From the NCBI GenBank assembly GCA_003225315.1, contig QHZD01000028.1, positions 1-64,000 on the forward strand: a stretch of DNA of 64,000 bases, read 5' to 3'. Shown one piece after another: positions 34,065 to 44,900 of this stretch. The notes below the pieces were generated by a model. The model made no database searches. It saw nothing but the letters and a program-made list of their open reading frames with translations, and was not told the DNA's origin. The position numbers were made by a program, and so were the translations under genes. Within the stretch, counting starts at the first letter, position 1. Each line of letters begins with the position of its first letter. This stretch comes from Acidobacteriota bacterium (GTDB lineage Bacteria > Acidobacteriota > Terriglobia > Acidiferrales > UBA7541).

Positions 34065-35621
34065 CTAGGCTATTCTGATGGTTACGGTAGCGATCGACAG
34101 GCGCGGCAAATCCATCCTGAGCCGGGACCCCTCTACGGCGACTGCGTGCGTTTGAGGAAGAAGTCGATTGGGATTCTCAAAAGTGTTGCAAGCGTTCCAT
34201 TCTTGATCATGAATGATCTGGGCCTTCGCTTCCTTCGCGGTAGTTCCCTGGAGAGCGCAGTCGATTTCAAAATCGGCATCGTGACGCGGATTCACAAACG
34301 AGACGACCAGTTCGTTCTGCGCTTTGGAGGCCGAGACGGAGACGGCTAACGGAGACGAATCTTGCGTCTCCACGCGGACGGCTGTTCTAGAGCGGTGAGG
34401 CTTGAAAAGAGCAAAGGCGTGATAGGTCGAGGTGCGAATGCAGGACTTGCCTTCAGAGCCGTCAGTAAGCAAAAGGGATTGCAAAACATTCACGATTTGC
34501 GCGATGTTGCACATGAAGAGTTTGTCTGCCTGGCGGTTGAAAATGTTCAGTCCAAGACCGGCGGCAACGGCGCTGCGCATGGTGCTCTGCATCCAGAGTT
34601 TTCCATAACGCTTTTCGTCTTCCTCTGGAATTTTGTCCCACACGCCCCATTCATCGAGAATCAGGCCGATTTTGTGGCCGTCGCGGTAGCTATCGAGGAG
34701 CGCTCGCTGCTCGGTGATGGCTTCTTCCACTCGCTTGAATATGGAGAGTTGCTGGCTGACGTGGTCGGCACTGAATTCCGTGGCACGGTCGGGACCGCCT
34801 TCGTAATAGTGCATGGAAATGCCGCTCGGAGCGCCGCCTTCAAGCGTATCCATGAAACCGCGCGTCCACTTGCGATCGTTCCCGTTGGGTCCGCTGGCCA
34901 CGAGAAACGGTTTGGTCCCGCCGAATTCGCGAAGGTACACGGAGAATTGCCGGTACAAAGTGCCGTAGACCTCGGGACGCATCCATCCGCCGCATCCCCA
35001 ATTTTCATTGCCAACGCCCCAATAACGGACTCGAAAGGGCTCGGCAGCGCCGTTCTTTATGCGTTCTTCCGCAAGGGTGCTTCCCGAGGGCATGTTGCAG
35101 TACTCAATCCAATCCCTTAGCTCGCGCGGAGAACCGCTTCCAACGTTGCCGGCCAGATAGGGTTCGGCGCCAAGCAAGCGGCATAAGCCGATAAATTCAT
35201 GCGTGCCGAAGCTGCCATCTTCAATGTAGCCGCCCCAATGGATATTCACGCGTTTGGGCCGCTGGTCGACTGGACCGATGCCGTCAAGCCAATGGTAATC
35301 GTCGGCATAACAGCCTCCGGGCCACCGCAGAACGGGCACGCCGAGTTCCCGGAGGTAATCCACTGCTTGCTTGCGATAGCCATCGATATTGGGAACCGGC
35401 GATTTCTTGCCGACCCACAAACCGCCGTAAACACAAGAGCCAAGATGCTCGGCAAAATGACCGTGAAATTCAGGGCGAACGACGCCAATTTCCGCGTCAG
35501 CGCGCACGACAATTTTCTGCGCGGCTGAGGAGGCGGCAAGCAAGCCCCTGGGAATGAGTGCGGAGAGCGAGAGAGCTGCGGAGCTTCCGACGAATTGCCT
35601 GCGCGATAGGTGTGGAGTCAC
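34065..35621 (-). CDS. Alpha-L-arabinofuranosidase, GH51
   Basis: 518 residues from GTG 35621, which has GAGG 6 nt upstream and gives the Tat-like leader SRRQFVGSSAALSLSALIPR. The track's TTG start at 35669 overlaps the isomerase gene. GH51 features: GHFAEHLGSCVYGGLWVGKK, LRWPGGCYADDYHWLDGIG, acid/base Glu in VGNENWGCGGWM and nucleophile Glu in LILDEWGVW. Cuts arabinose from arabinan or arabinoxylan. Coding follows the isomerase gene on the same strand; both probably come under the LacI-type site at 37225. Confidence 0.92.
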   Translation of the reverse strand: MTPHLSRRQFVGSSAALSLSALIPRGLLAASSAAQKIVVRADAEIGVVRPEFHGHFAEHLGSCVYGGLWVGKKSPVPNIDGYRKQAVDYLRELGVPVLRWPGGCYADDYHWLDGIGPVDQRPKRVNIHWGGYIEDGSFGTHEFIGLCRLLGAEPYLAGNVGSGSPRELRDWIEYCNMPSGSTLAEERIKNGAAEPFRVRYWGVGNENWGCGGWMRPEVYGTLYRQFSVYLREFGGTKPFLVASGPNGNDRKWTRGFMDTLEGGAPSGISMHYYEGGPDRATEFSADHVSQQLSIFKRVEEAITEQRALLDSYRDGHKIGLILDEWGVWDKIPEEDEKRYGKLWMQSTMRSAVAAGLGLNIFNRQADKLFMCNIAQIVNVLQSLLLTDGSEGKSCIRTSTYHAFALFKPHRSRTAVRVETQDSSPLAVSVSASKAQNELVVSFVNPRHDADFEIDCALQGTTAKEAKAQIIHDQEWNACNTFENPNRLLPQTHAVAVEGSRLRMDLPRLSIATVTIRIA

Positions 35622-35653
35622 GGTGATCCTCGTGTGCTTGGCGTTGGGCGCGG

Positions 35654-37078
35654 TCACGACTTGTGCCAATACATGTCCCAGCCGAGATAACGGCTGGTGG
35701 CTTCGTGAACGGCCGACGCGACCGATGAAAAATTTGCTGCCACGTGATGTTCGAACCCGCGTTCGCAGATGTAGCGGAGAAGTTTCTGCAATTGAGGAAT
35801 ATGCACGACGCCGGCGCCGCCAAAGGTTTCGAGCGAATCGTCGGTAAAATTTCCTTCGCCGACGTAGCCGCGAATTCTTCCTTCACGATCGTCGGTCGAG
35901 ACGCGAACAAAACTCATCGGACCGGCCTTGACTCTGCCCACGCAGGTGCCAAAAGTGTTTTCCTTGCCGACAGTACCGGCGATGATCTCCTGAAAGTCCA
36001 TGCGCACATCCTTGAAAAAGTGCTTGGGAAGATTGCTGCAGTGAAAACAGACAGCTTTGTCGGGATCGTCTGCGTAATTGTTATTCCAGTCGAGCAGCGC
36101 GCTGGGAGTCTCGGAAGCCAGGCGCAGCGCGTGCATGCCAACTACGCCGACAATATCGACTTCGCAGGCGCTGGACATGCCTTCGTTGCTCATCATGCTC
36201 ATCACGGTGCAGGGGACGACACCAAAATATTCTTCTAGAGAAGTCCAGCACTGAATGGCGCTGATGACCACGTCGGTGTCCTGCATCCAGCCGTCGATCA
36301 CCGCGCCGAGCTTGGACATCTTGAGGAGGGCAGCGTCTGGAATGCTCTGCGTGGAAACATATTTGCGGATGGACTGGAGTTTTTTCTGCGCGGCGGAGTC
36401 GTCGTCTTTCATACGCGCGATGCGCCCGAGAATCTCGGAAAGGTCAATAGTTTCGACGGAGATTCCGTTGGCTTCGAGGATCTTTTCGCTGTAGCGCACG
36501 GTGTTGAACGCTGCGGGCCGCGCGCCGATTGCGCCGATGCGTAAGCGTCGCAAGCCCTTCACCACGCGGCAAACACCGAGGAACCAATCGAGGTCGCGGC
36601 GGAATGTGTCCGACTGAGGCAACTCGGTGTGGAGTGTTGTCAACGAATAGGGAATTCCATATTGCGAGAGATTGTTGCAGGCGGACATCTTGCCGCAGAA
36701 ACTATCGCGGCGGTCGCGGATGGTCATACGACCTGGTGTGTCAGGCGTGGCCTGCATGAGGACGGGCACAGAGAGCCCCGCCATCCGCAGCGTGTCGGCA
36801 ATAGCTCGCTCGTCGCCGAAGTTCGGGAGAGTGACAACAATCCCGTCGATTGCTTCGCGGTGCTGCTTGAACAAGTCCGCGCAGCGGCGCGCTTCCTCGC
36901 GCGTTTCCACGGCGCCAAACTTTGATTCTGCTTCGCTGAGCGCGACGACCTTCACTCCTGCGGACTCGAGCGATGTGCGCATTTCCTGATGCCCAGAGCG
37001 CGCCAGATGATCGGGGAAGAATCCACGATTCCCCACGATCATCCCGAGTGTCATTTGACGTTTCGCTGCCTCGCTCAT
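35654..37078 (-). CDS. L-fucose/L-arabinose isomerase family protein
   Basis: 474 residues from ATG 37078, preceded by AGAAGGG; the track adds 24 unlikely residues. LGMIVGNRGFFPDHLARSGH at the N-terminus, then HREAIDGIVVTLPNFGDERA, LRIGAIGARPAAFNTVRYSE and GGAGVVHIPQLQKLLRYICE. It belongs to the L-fucose isomerase fold superfamily and would convert a released aldose to a ketose. Exact sugar unknown. First gene of a unit with GH51, with a perfect palindromic operator 147 nt upstream. Confidence 0.82.
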   Translation of the reverse strand: MSEAAKRQMTLGMIVGNRGFFPDHLARSGHQEMRTSLESAGVKVVALSEAESKFGAVETREEARRCADLFKQHREAIDGIVVTLPNFGDERAIADTLRMAGLSVPVLMQATPDTPGRMTIRDRRDSFCGKMSACNNLSQYGIPYSLTTLHTELPQSDTFRRDLDWFLGVCRVVKGLRRLRIGAIGARPAAFNTVRYSEKILEANGISVETIDLSEILGRIARMKDDDSAAQKKLQSIRKYVSTQSIPDAALLKMSKLGAVIDGWMQDTDVVISAIQCWTSLEEYFGVVPCTVMSMMSNEGMSSACEVDIVGVVGMHALRLASETPSALLDWNNNYADDPDKAVCFHCSNLPKHFFKDVRMDFQEIIAGTVGKENTFGTCVGRVKAGPMSFVRVSTDDREGRIRGYVGEGNFTDDSLETFGGAGVVHIPQLQKLLRYICERGFEHHVAANFSSVASAVHEATSRYLGWDMYWHKS

Positions 37079-37224
37079 AACCCTTCTTTCCTTGAGAAGA
37101 ACCGGCAGGCAAGAATACCGCAGCGCCGCCGCGTCAGCACCCTCCGCCACTTTACGGAGAGCGAAGGCACACGGCAGTTATCGGCTACGGGCAGGCCGCA
37201 AAGAAAATCATAATTTACGCATAC

Positions 37225-37238
37225 TGTAAACGTTTACA
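37225..37238. promoter_or_regulatory. LacI-family operator, perfect palindrome
   Basis: TGTAAACGTTTACA, symmetric about a central CG, as in LacI/GalR-family operators. It lies between the isomerase gene (minus) and the metallo-hydrolase gene (plus) and could control either or both. No LacI-family gene is in the window. The rest of the 37079-37424 gap shows nothing further. Confidence 0.72.
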
Positions 37239-37424
37239 TTTGGACGATATTTCCGAGGTGAGGCTGTTGTCAAGAGGAATTGAACGCCGCTTCCGTAGTG
37301 ATGCACGAGAAATCTACTGTTTGGGGAGGACGCAGCTTGAGCAAGCGTTTCCAGTACATTAGAATGCACGGCGCACTGGACCAGCTCTTCAGTTTGTGTT
37401 TAAGAAGTTTAGGAGCGAACCAAA

Positions 37425-38453
37425 ATGCGTTCCGATATCCGTTGTGTCCTATTGCAAGCACTCGCGTGTGCACTGCTTTCCGCAGCCGTAGCAGGCGCTG
37501 AATCCAAATCGCTGCAGATCTTTTTCGTTGATGTTGAGGGCGGTCAGGCAACACTTATCGTTACCCCCTCAGGCCAGTCCATGCTCATTGATACCGGCTG
37601 GCCCGGGTTTAATGGGCGAGATGCCGACCGGATCGTCAGCGCGGCTAAAGCTGCCGGCATCGACCGAATCGATTACGTATTGATTACGCATTTTCACCGC
37701 GACCACGTGGGAGGCGTGACTCAGCTTGCCAGCCAAATCAAAATCGGAACGTTTGTCGATCATGGGCCCAACATGGAAGATGCTGCCGACCCGCGAGAGG
37801 ATTATGCGGCTTATGAAAAAGTGGCCACGCATTCGAAGCGTCTGACAGTGAAGCCGGGCGATCAGATTCCCGTGAAAGACATAAACGTGCAGGTTCTGAC
37901 CTCGGCGGGAGAGCACATCATCGCGGCTTTGCCAAGAGCAGGGCAGGTGAATCCGCTTTGCGCCTCTGAGCCAGAAGCGGCTACTGATGCAACCGAGAAC
38001 GCTCGTTCGCTTGGAACGTTGGTCACTTATGGCAAGTTCCGCTTCATCGACCTCGGCGATCTCACCAAGAGAAAAGAAAGAGAGCTGGTGTGTCCCAACA
38101 ACCTGATCGGGACCGTCGACCTGTACCTGACCACGCATCACGGCCTGAACCAGTCCAACGCGAAAGTCATCGTCGACGCGCTGCATCCGCGCGTGTCGAT
38201 CATGAACAATGGGGCGCACAAGGGCGGAAGCCCGGATGCGTGGGAAACGATTCGCAGTTCGCCCGGACTTCAGAACCTGTGGCAACTGCACTATGCCATG
38301 GACTCGGACAAAGCACACAACGTGGCAGAGTCGTTCATCGCCAACGTGGACGAAAAGTGCGCGGGTAAGTACATCAAGGTTACCGCGGAACAAAACGGCG
38401 CCTTCACGGTCTTGAATGCGAGAAATGGCTACACGAAGACCTATTCGAAATAG
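37425..38453 (+). CDS. Secreted metallo-beta-lactamase-fold hydrolase
   Basis: 342 residues with a signal peptide (LLQALACALLSAAVAGAES). The MBL metal site is complete: VLITHFHRDHVGGV, later LGDLTKRKERELV and TTHHGLNQSN. The pattern FFVDVEGGQATLIVTPSG is like the ComEC/Rec2-type MBL domain. It may be a phosphodiesterase or lactonase; substrate unknown. AGGAG 9 nt before the ATG. Shares its upstream region with the isomerase gene. Confidence 0.85.
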   Translation: MRSDIRCVLLQALACALLSAAVAGAESKSLQIFFVDVEGGQATLIVTPSGQSMLIDTGWPGFNGRDADRIVSAAKAAGIDRIDYVLITHFHRDHVGGVTQLASQIKIGTFVDHGPNMEDAADPREDYAAYEKVATHSKRLTVKPGDQIPVKDINVQVLTSAGEHIIAALPRAGQVNPLCASEPEAATDATENARSLGTLVTYGKFRFIDLGDLTKRKERELVCPNNLIGTVDLYLTTHHGLNQSNAKVIVDALHPRVSIMNNGAHKGGSPDAWETIRSSPGLQNLWQLHYAMDSDKAHNVAESFIANVDEKCAGKYIKVTAEQNGAFTVLNARNGYTKTYSK

Positions 38454-38509
38454 AGACGTTCGTTTTCATCGATGCCGTTCATCAGTCTATGAAGGCTGGT
38501 CAAGAACTA

Positions 38510-40471
38510 TTAAGACTTCGCGAAACGCGCCAAGAAACCGCCTCCGGCGCGCAATTCGATGGTGAGAGAATCGCTGCGCTTATGAGTTGACTTCTCGATC
38601 TCCACTTTGGCGTCGTCCGTTGGGCTGTCACGAACGAACACACTATTGTATTGGGCCTCGCCCAAGAACGAGAGAGGTACGCGTATCGTCTTGGCTTGAG
38701 GACCGCACATGACGGCCAAGAACCACGTGTCGTCTTTGCGACGAGCGTAAGCGGCGAGTTCGCCGATCGCGGAGTCCGGCAAAACAACAGTCTCGTCCCA
38801 AACGGGTGGGACGCTCTTGATCACGTCGACGGCAGGGTTGCTCAGAATGGTCTGAGGATTTGCTGCAATCGTGAGCAAAGGGGCTGCAAAGACAGCGATG
38901 CTGGCGATTTGGTGCGCCACGGTCGTATCGCGGCGGCGATCGTTGAAAAGCATAGCGGTGTAGTCAGCCGGGCCCGTCAAGAGGCGCGTAAAGGGCAAAA
39001 TGGTTTCGTGCCGGGCGCGTTCCTTCAGGGCGCTGGACTCCATTCCCCGGATGGCTTCGCGAACCAACTCGTTGGGCCAGGTGCGCTGGCGGCCAGTGGG
39101 TTTATTTGCGCCGTGGAAAACCAGGAGAATGTGGTATTCGGCTGCGTTTTCTAAGAGCGCTTCGTATAGATCAATTACTTCTTTGGCTTCGTGATCGAAG
39201 AAGTCGATTTTGGCGCCGGTTACGCCGAGATCGTGCAACATCTTGAAGAATTCCTCGCGCGCTTCTGGAGTGCGGAGATCCTTCCTGTGCTTCCAGAACC
39301 ACACGCCGACACCTTGCTCCCTGGAATAATCGACAACTTCCCTTCTCTGCTCGGGCGTCCATTTGCTCCAAAAGCCTTCGATGACGTTGTACTCGAAACC
39401 GAGCTGTCCCGCCATGCGGGAGAACTCCTTCATGCCATCTACGCCTTCGGGACCACCGTCGAGATAACGCCAGACGGCGCGGCCCGGTTTAATCCATGAG
39501 GTATGAATCCCTTGGGCGAAAAACTTTGGGTCAGGAGAGGGGCAAAGACTAGGCAGAATCGTGCTGTTAACCAGCGTGTTTAAGTCCGGCCCTACCATTA
39601 CAACACGCCATGGAGTCGTGACTGTTCCGGCGATGGGTGCCGCTTTGCCGAGGCGCTTCGCTTCATCCCTTCCGTATCGCAATTCGAACGGCCAGTTCAG
39701 CGGCTGCCGATGGCCCAAACCGGTGATCCAACCGCGCCGGCCGTCCGCCTCCAAACCCATGCCACTGTAATTCACAAGGTTAGCCTCGGTGATAGAGGCG
39801 TAGCCCGCATCGAGCAGCAACTTGAACGTCAGCGGAGGCCCGGCCCATTCACCGGAGTGAACTTCGGAAATACTTTTCTTCACGAACTCGGTTTCATAGT
39901 GGCCGTCGGCCAGTCCGCCATACCAAAGTGTTGAGTCATTTGGAATGACGAAGGCGGAGTACTCGTCCGGTACGCGCAAAGTGTTTTCTTCGCCAGGAAT
40001 GACGTGGCGAAAGGCAACGCCGTCATTGAATACGCGGATTTCGAGAATGTATGAAGTGAAACTCAGGTCATGCGTGAGAGAAAGTTTGACACCGTTGCAT
40101 TGATTGACGGCCGTGGCATGGGCGCCATACCACGGATAGGATTGGTCGATGGAATAGCGTTCGAGGTTGTTGAACACAACTCCCGAGGAAAGGTCATAGC
40201 CATCGACCTTCATCATGATCGGAGAAGGCTCGATCACGACTGCATTCCCCATCGTCACTGTGAAGGTCAGACGCTCCGCATTGGGCAGAATGGTGAATTT
40301 GATCTTGCCGTCCGGGCTTGCGACCTGAACTTCTTGCATGTGAACGCGCTGCGATCGTCGAGACCCAGGCGGCTGCGATTGGGGCTGCGCTTGAGCAAAG
40401 CATGCTTGCGAAAGGCAAAATGTCGCTGCGGCTCCAAGAACCAAACGAACAAGAACCGCTCTTTTCTGCAC
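38510..40471 (-). CDS. Glycoside hydrolase family 97
   Basis: 653 residues from GTG 40471, with AGAGGTGA upstream; the track's longer ORF runs into a shadow of the GH29 gene. Signal peptide (RLVLGAAATFCLSQACFAQA). GH97 domains: N-terminal beta-sandwich (VQVASPDGKIKFTILPNAER), TIM barrel (YNVIEGFWSKWTPEQRREVV, VTGAKIDFFDHEAKEVIDLY, FHGANKPTGRQRTWPNELVR) and a C-terminal beta domain. The barrel Asp in KIDFFD suggests the retaining (alpha-galactosidase-like) subgroup, which is an inference. Probably acts outside the cytoplasm with GH29. Confidence 0.9.
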   Translation of the reverse strand: MQKRAVLVRLVLGAAATFCLSQACFAQAQPQSQPPGSRRSQRVHMQEVQVASPDGKIKFTILPNAERLTFTVTMGNAVVIEPSPIMMKVDGYDLSSGVVFNNLERYSIDQSYPWYGAHATAVNQCNGVKLSLTHDLSFTSYILEIRVFNDGVAFRHVIPGEENTLRVPDEYSAFVIPNDSTLWYGGLADGHYETEFVKKSISEVHSGEWAGPPLTFKLLLDAGYASITEANLVNYSGMGLEADGRRGWITGLGHRQPLNWPFELRYGRDEAKRLGKAAPIAGTVTTPWRVVMVGPDLNTLVNSTILPSLCPSPDPKFFAQGIHTSWIKPGRAVWRYLDGGPEGVDGMKEFSRMAGQLGFEYNVIEGFWSKWTPEQRREVVDYSREQGVGVWFWKHRKDLRTPEAREEFFKMLHDLGVTGAKIDFFDHEAKEVIDLYEALLENAAEYHILLVFHGANKPTGRQRTWPNELVREAIRGMESSALKERARHETILPFTRLLTGPADYTAMLFNDRRRDTTVAHQIASIAVFAAPLLTIAANPQTILSNPAVDVIKSVPPVWDETVVLPDSAIGELAAYARRKDDTWFLAVMCGPQAKTIRVPLSFLGEAQYNSVFVRDSPTDDAKVEIEKSTHKRSDSLTIELRAGGGFLARFAKS

Positions 40472-40524
40472 AGTCTCACCTCTTGACTGAATTTCTGGAG
40501 ATGGTTTCCGTCGCCGGAGCCGCT

Positions 40525-41883
40525 TCAGACCCCTTCGCGCGGTTTTTCCTTGCGGACAAAAATGTTGTCCTGCGCGGGTTCGGCGTCGCATTCGAGCGCG
40601 ATCGTCGTGACCGGATGGTCCGGCGCTTCTGCCGGCAAGCCGATTAGACGGACTCGGTACTTGTCTTGCTGGAAGTTTATCTTCTCGCCGGAAGCGAGGA
40701 AGCGAGCAGACTTCACCTGGGCTTGCAAACCTGCCACCACTGCATAGTCGCCGGGCCAGAAGTGCGCGTGCATGTAGAGCGTGTTGCCCTTGCGCGTAAA
40801 GCTCGCGTAATTCGAGCGGCGCGGCCGGCAAGAATCCGATGCGTAAATACTTTCACCATTGCGGCGCATCCATTGGCCAACTTCCGTCAACACGCGGACG
40901 GATTCCTCGGGCACGCTGCCATCCGCGCGGGGCCCGATGTTCAGAAGGTAGTTGCCGGTGTCGCGCGAGCAGGAAATCAAATTCTGAATGACGCGGCGCG
41001 GGCTCTTCCAATCGTCGTCGGCCCGCTGGTATCCCCAACTATCATTGAGAGTCATGCAGGATTCCCAGGCTCGGCCTTCTTTATCCGCGGTAATTTGCTG
41101 CTCAGGAGTGGAAAAATCGCCCGGTAGCTTGTTGCGATTGTTCACGATGATGTCCGGCTGAAGCTCGAAGACCATTTTATTCATGCGCTCGGACTCCCAA
41201 CCAGTGGCGTCGAGCGGCCACGAAACGTCGTACCAGAGAACGTCAATCTTTCCGTAGTTGGTGAGGAGCTCGCGGATATGAGTGTGAATGTATTCGACGA
41301 AGCGTTTACGCGCAGCCTCGTCCGTGGCGCAGCGAGCGCCGTCGGGATGGTGCCAGTCCATCAGTGAATAATAAAAACCTACGCGCATACCTTCGCCGCG
41401 AGCGGCGTCCACGTATTCGCGGACCAAGTCGCGGCCCGGTCCTTGCTTAGGCGAACAGTAATCTGTGGTCTTGGTGTCGAAATGGCAAAAGCCCTCGTGG
41501 TGCTTGGTGGTCATTACCATGTAGCGCATGCCGGTTTCGCGGGCGATTTTTGCCCATTCGCGGGCAGGAAATGGTTTGGGCTTGAATTGCTTCGCAAGAG
41601 GAGCGTATTCGGAAACGGGAATACCCTCGTTTTCCATGACCCACTCGTGGCGGCCGATGACGCTGTAGAGTCCCCAGTGGATGAACATTCCAAAGCGTGC
41701 TTCGTGCCACCACTTCATCCGGCGCTGACGATCGGCGTCGCCTGCGGACGGGGCCGTCACCGCCTGCGCTGGGGTGGGTGATTGCCCGAAACCAAGCGCG
41801 GAACTCACGGGAAGCGTCGCCGCTGCCAAGGCTGCGCCTGTTCCAATCATCCAATCACGACGCGACGCTTTGCTTTTTGACAT
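40525..41883 (-). CDS. Alpha-L-fucosidase, GH29
   Basis: 452 residues. Tat-type leader (SRRDWMIGTGAALAAATLPV). GH29 landmarks: WWHEARFGMFIHWGLYSVIG, MVMTTKHHEGFCHFDTKTTD, GKIDVLWYDVSWP with the likely nucleophile Asp, and SWGYQRADDDWKSPRRVIQN. Releases L-fucose from glycans. The next gene on this strand is GH97, 53 nt away, so they may be co-transcribed. Fits a fucose-containing polysaccharide pathway together with the isomerase-like gene. Confidence 0.93.
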   Translation of the reverse strand: MSKSKASRRDWMIGTGAALAAATLPVSSALGFGQSPTPAQAVTAPSAGDADRQRRMKWWHEARFGMFIHWGLYSVIGRHEWVMENEGIPVSEYAPLAKQFKPKPFPAREWAKIARETGMRYMVMTTKHHEGFCHFDTKTTDYCSPKQGPGRDLVREYVDAARGEGMRVGFYYSLMDWHHPDGARCATDEAARKRFVEYIHTHIRELLTNYGKIDVLWYDVSWPLDATGWESERMNKMVFELQPDIIVNNRNKLPGDFSTPEQQITADKEGRAWESCMTLNDSWGYQRADDDWKSPRRVIQNLISCSRDTGNYLLNIGPRADGSVPEESVRVLTEVGQWMRRNGESIYASDSCRPRRSNYASFTRKGNTLYMHAHFWPGDYAVVAGLQAQVKSARFLASGEKINFQQDKYRVRLIGLPAEAPDHPVTTIALECDAEPAQDNIFVRKEKPREGV

Positions 41884-41983
41884 CGGTTGAGCCCTTTCAA
41901 GAGAATTTTAGTCTATCCGCCGGCCCAGCGCGGCGGTGGGCGTGAGCACCGCGCGCTCGAATGAATGGCGAGCCCAGCCGGCC

Positions 41984-44900
41984 TTAGAAGATGAATCTCA
42001 GCCCAAACTGCAACTGCCGCGGCGTCGTGCCTTGGGCCAGGGTCGTAATCTTGCCAGCGCCGGTAGCAATCGCGGGCACTGTTCCGACACCAGGAACGTT
42101 CACGGTGCCGGAGTTGATTGTCAGTTGCGCATTTGCCGGTGTGTCGTAATTTTGAATGTTGAACACGTTGAAGCCCTCAAAACGGAGCTGCAGGCTCATG
42201 CGTTCGCCAATAGGAACTTTTTTGAACATGGAGAAGTCCATGTTGACCACGTGCGGTCCGCGGAAGACATTACGGCCCAGGCTGCCAAACGCACCGGAAG
42301 GAACGCCGAACGCGCAAGGGTTGAACCAAGTGGCGGCAGTATATACAGCGTCCGCCGCCCTCCCTCCCTGCGAGATGGTCAATTGGCATTTCGGGTCGGA
42401 GTTCGCAGCTACAGGCCCGGCGACGAACGGGTCAGCGATCAAGTTCGGCCGGGCGTAAGTGCCAGGACCGCCTGGCGCACTGCCTCTGAGATTGGCAACA
42501 TCCCCGCTAACCTGCAGATTGTACGGTGCGCCCGAGCGCGCCTGGAAGATGTAGTTGGCCTGCCAATTCCCCAAAACCCAAGACAAAGGACCGCCATGGA
42601 GCCACGATTTTCCTCGCCCAAACGGAAGCTCATAGATGGTAGCCCACGACACAAAGTGCTTGATGTCATACGACGAGACCCCGCGCGCCGTGCTCTGATC
42701 GTAATAGTTCTGAATGGTTGAGCCACCGCCCGGCCCGTTCTCGACGTTGAAGTAGCCGCTCCCTACATCGGTAGACTTGCCCCAGGTGTAGGAGACCAAT
42801 GAGTACAGACCGTTCGCAAACTGCTTTTGGAGTCGACTTTCCAATGCGTGGTAGTTTGCATAACCAATCGGGCGCGAGTAAGTGAGACCTGCCGTAACCC
42901 AGGGCATCTGACGCGTGGCGTCTACCACGGAGGCCGGCGTTGCATTGGGAAAGGCCTGCGAGGCGGCATTGGCGTTTCCGGCGCCATAAGGAAGCCTTCC
43001 GCTCGCACTGCCTGCGTACGCAACGGAAACCAGCATAGTCGGCCTCAGTTGCCGTTGCAGCTCGAAGTTCCATTGCTGCGAGTAGCCGTCCTTGAAGTTG
43101 GGATCGTCCCCCTGATTTGGGAAACCATTCCAGGGCAGCCCTGTGGTGGACTTGCCCGCGCCCGCCGACGTGTACGTCGGCAGCGGTGTGGCAAATCCCT
43201 GGCCCTGCTGGGCGATGATGTTCAGCGCCGTGCCATTGGTGAAGGCGCACGACCCTCCGTTGGTGCAGGCATTGGCCGTGCCAATAAATGCCGTGGCATC
43301 GGGCCACACCATCGCCTCCAGATCGTTCTGCGCGTATTGGCTGCGGGCGGTAATGGAGTCCCAATACAGGCCATAGCCGCCGCGCATCACAGTTTTGGGG
43401 GTCGCCTGCCAAGCCAAACCCACTCGCGGTCCCCAGTTGTCCTTGATGGGGGGTGGCGCGAAGAAACTCTTCCCTGCCACGACGACGTGGCTGGCGAAAG
43501 GATCGGACACGAAGCCGTCGGGGATGCACGGGGCCTGCTGCGCCACGCTGCACAGCGGCGGCATTGTTTTCGCGCCGATGATGTAGCGCTGATTGGCGAG
43601 ATCCAGCGAATTCCAGAGGCGGCCATCCAGAGTGTGCGGTTGAGTAACGTAGTCGTAGCGCAAGCCGGCAATTAGCGTCACTGTGGGCGAAAGCTTCCAC
43701 TCGTCCTGCAGGTAGCTTGCCCAGGAGGCGTAGGCGAATCTCACCGGGCCACCATGAGGAATCGGCAGTTGTGCCGCAAAACTGTTGGGAAAGCCGAGGA
43801 GCGCAGAAGCTAGCGACAGGCCTGTGTTATTAACGCCCGGATTCCGCGTCTGCTCATCGCTAAAGGTGTAAGTCTGGAAGGTGTTGAGTTGGATGCGTTC
43901 GGCGGAAATGTACCAAAACCCAGCCTTAATATTGTGCCGGCCCTTTAGCCAGCTCACGTTCGGAGTCACGCTCCAGTTCGGGTTCTCGCGCGGCGCGGTC
44001 CCGCGAATGCCGAAATTGTTATTGCCGCCGTTTGTCCAGTTGCTCAAGGTCACCAGCAGGCCGTTGTACTTGTCTACATCAAGGAATCCTGCGCTCTTCA
44101 GCGGATCAAGACCAGCCTGGTGCCGATTCTGCTGGCCGGCGTCAACTCCAGGCCTGCCGGCATAGCCGGCGCGCACATCCAGAATGAGAGTGGGCTTAAA
44201 AACGTGTATCCAAGCACCGCCATAGTTGCGGCCCTGCGAGCCACCGCTGGTGGAACCGTTCTCTCCTATGGGAGTGAAAATTGTGTTCCGCTGCTCGGTG
44301 TAGCGAAAGAACACGCTATCGGCGTCGCGGAAGCGGTGGTCAACCCGCACCGTGTAACTGTTAGAGTTGTTCAGTGTGGCCCGGTCACGAACGAAGTTGT
44401 TGGAGCCCGACGGGTCGACAATATTCGGTGTCGCCGCGTAGGTCTGGAAGAATTGCTGCATGGGCGCAAAGATCAGCGCTTGGGGAATTTTGTTGCAGAC
44501 CACGCCGATCGTCTGGTCCTGTTGGTTCTGGGCATTCACGGGCAATGGGTTACCGGCGGCGTCGCAACGGAAAGCGTCACGCACAAAATTCACGCCCACC
44601 TGACGCGTCGAGTAAGGATTGAAGATCTGTTTTTTGAAAGAGGAACTGGTGTTGGTGAAATCGCCAGAAAGTTCGGCTGCGGTCGGAACGTATGACAATG
44701 CCTGGTCTGGCTTGCTGTAGCGCCAACCGTCATAACCGGCTGAAAGGAACGTCTTGTTCCTAATGATCGGTCCTGTTACGGCTGCGCCAAATTGGTTCTG
44801 GTGGAATGCCGCCGGACCGCCCGGAACAAGCTGCCCTGGGTTCGGGCAGCGCGCGATCGTGCATCCACTGGGGCCGTCGGCAAACGTATCGCGCGCGTCG

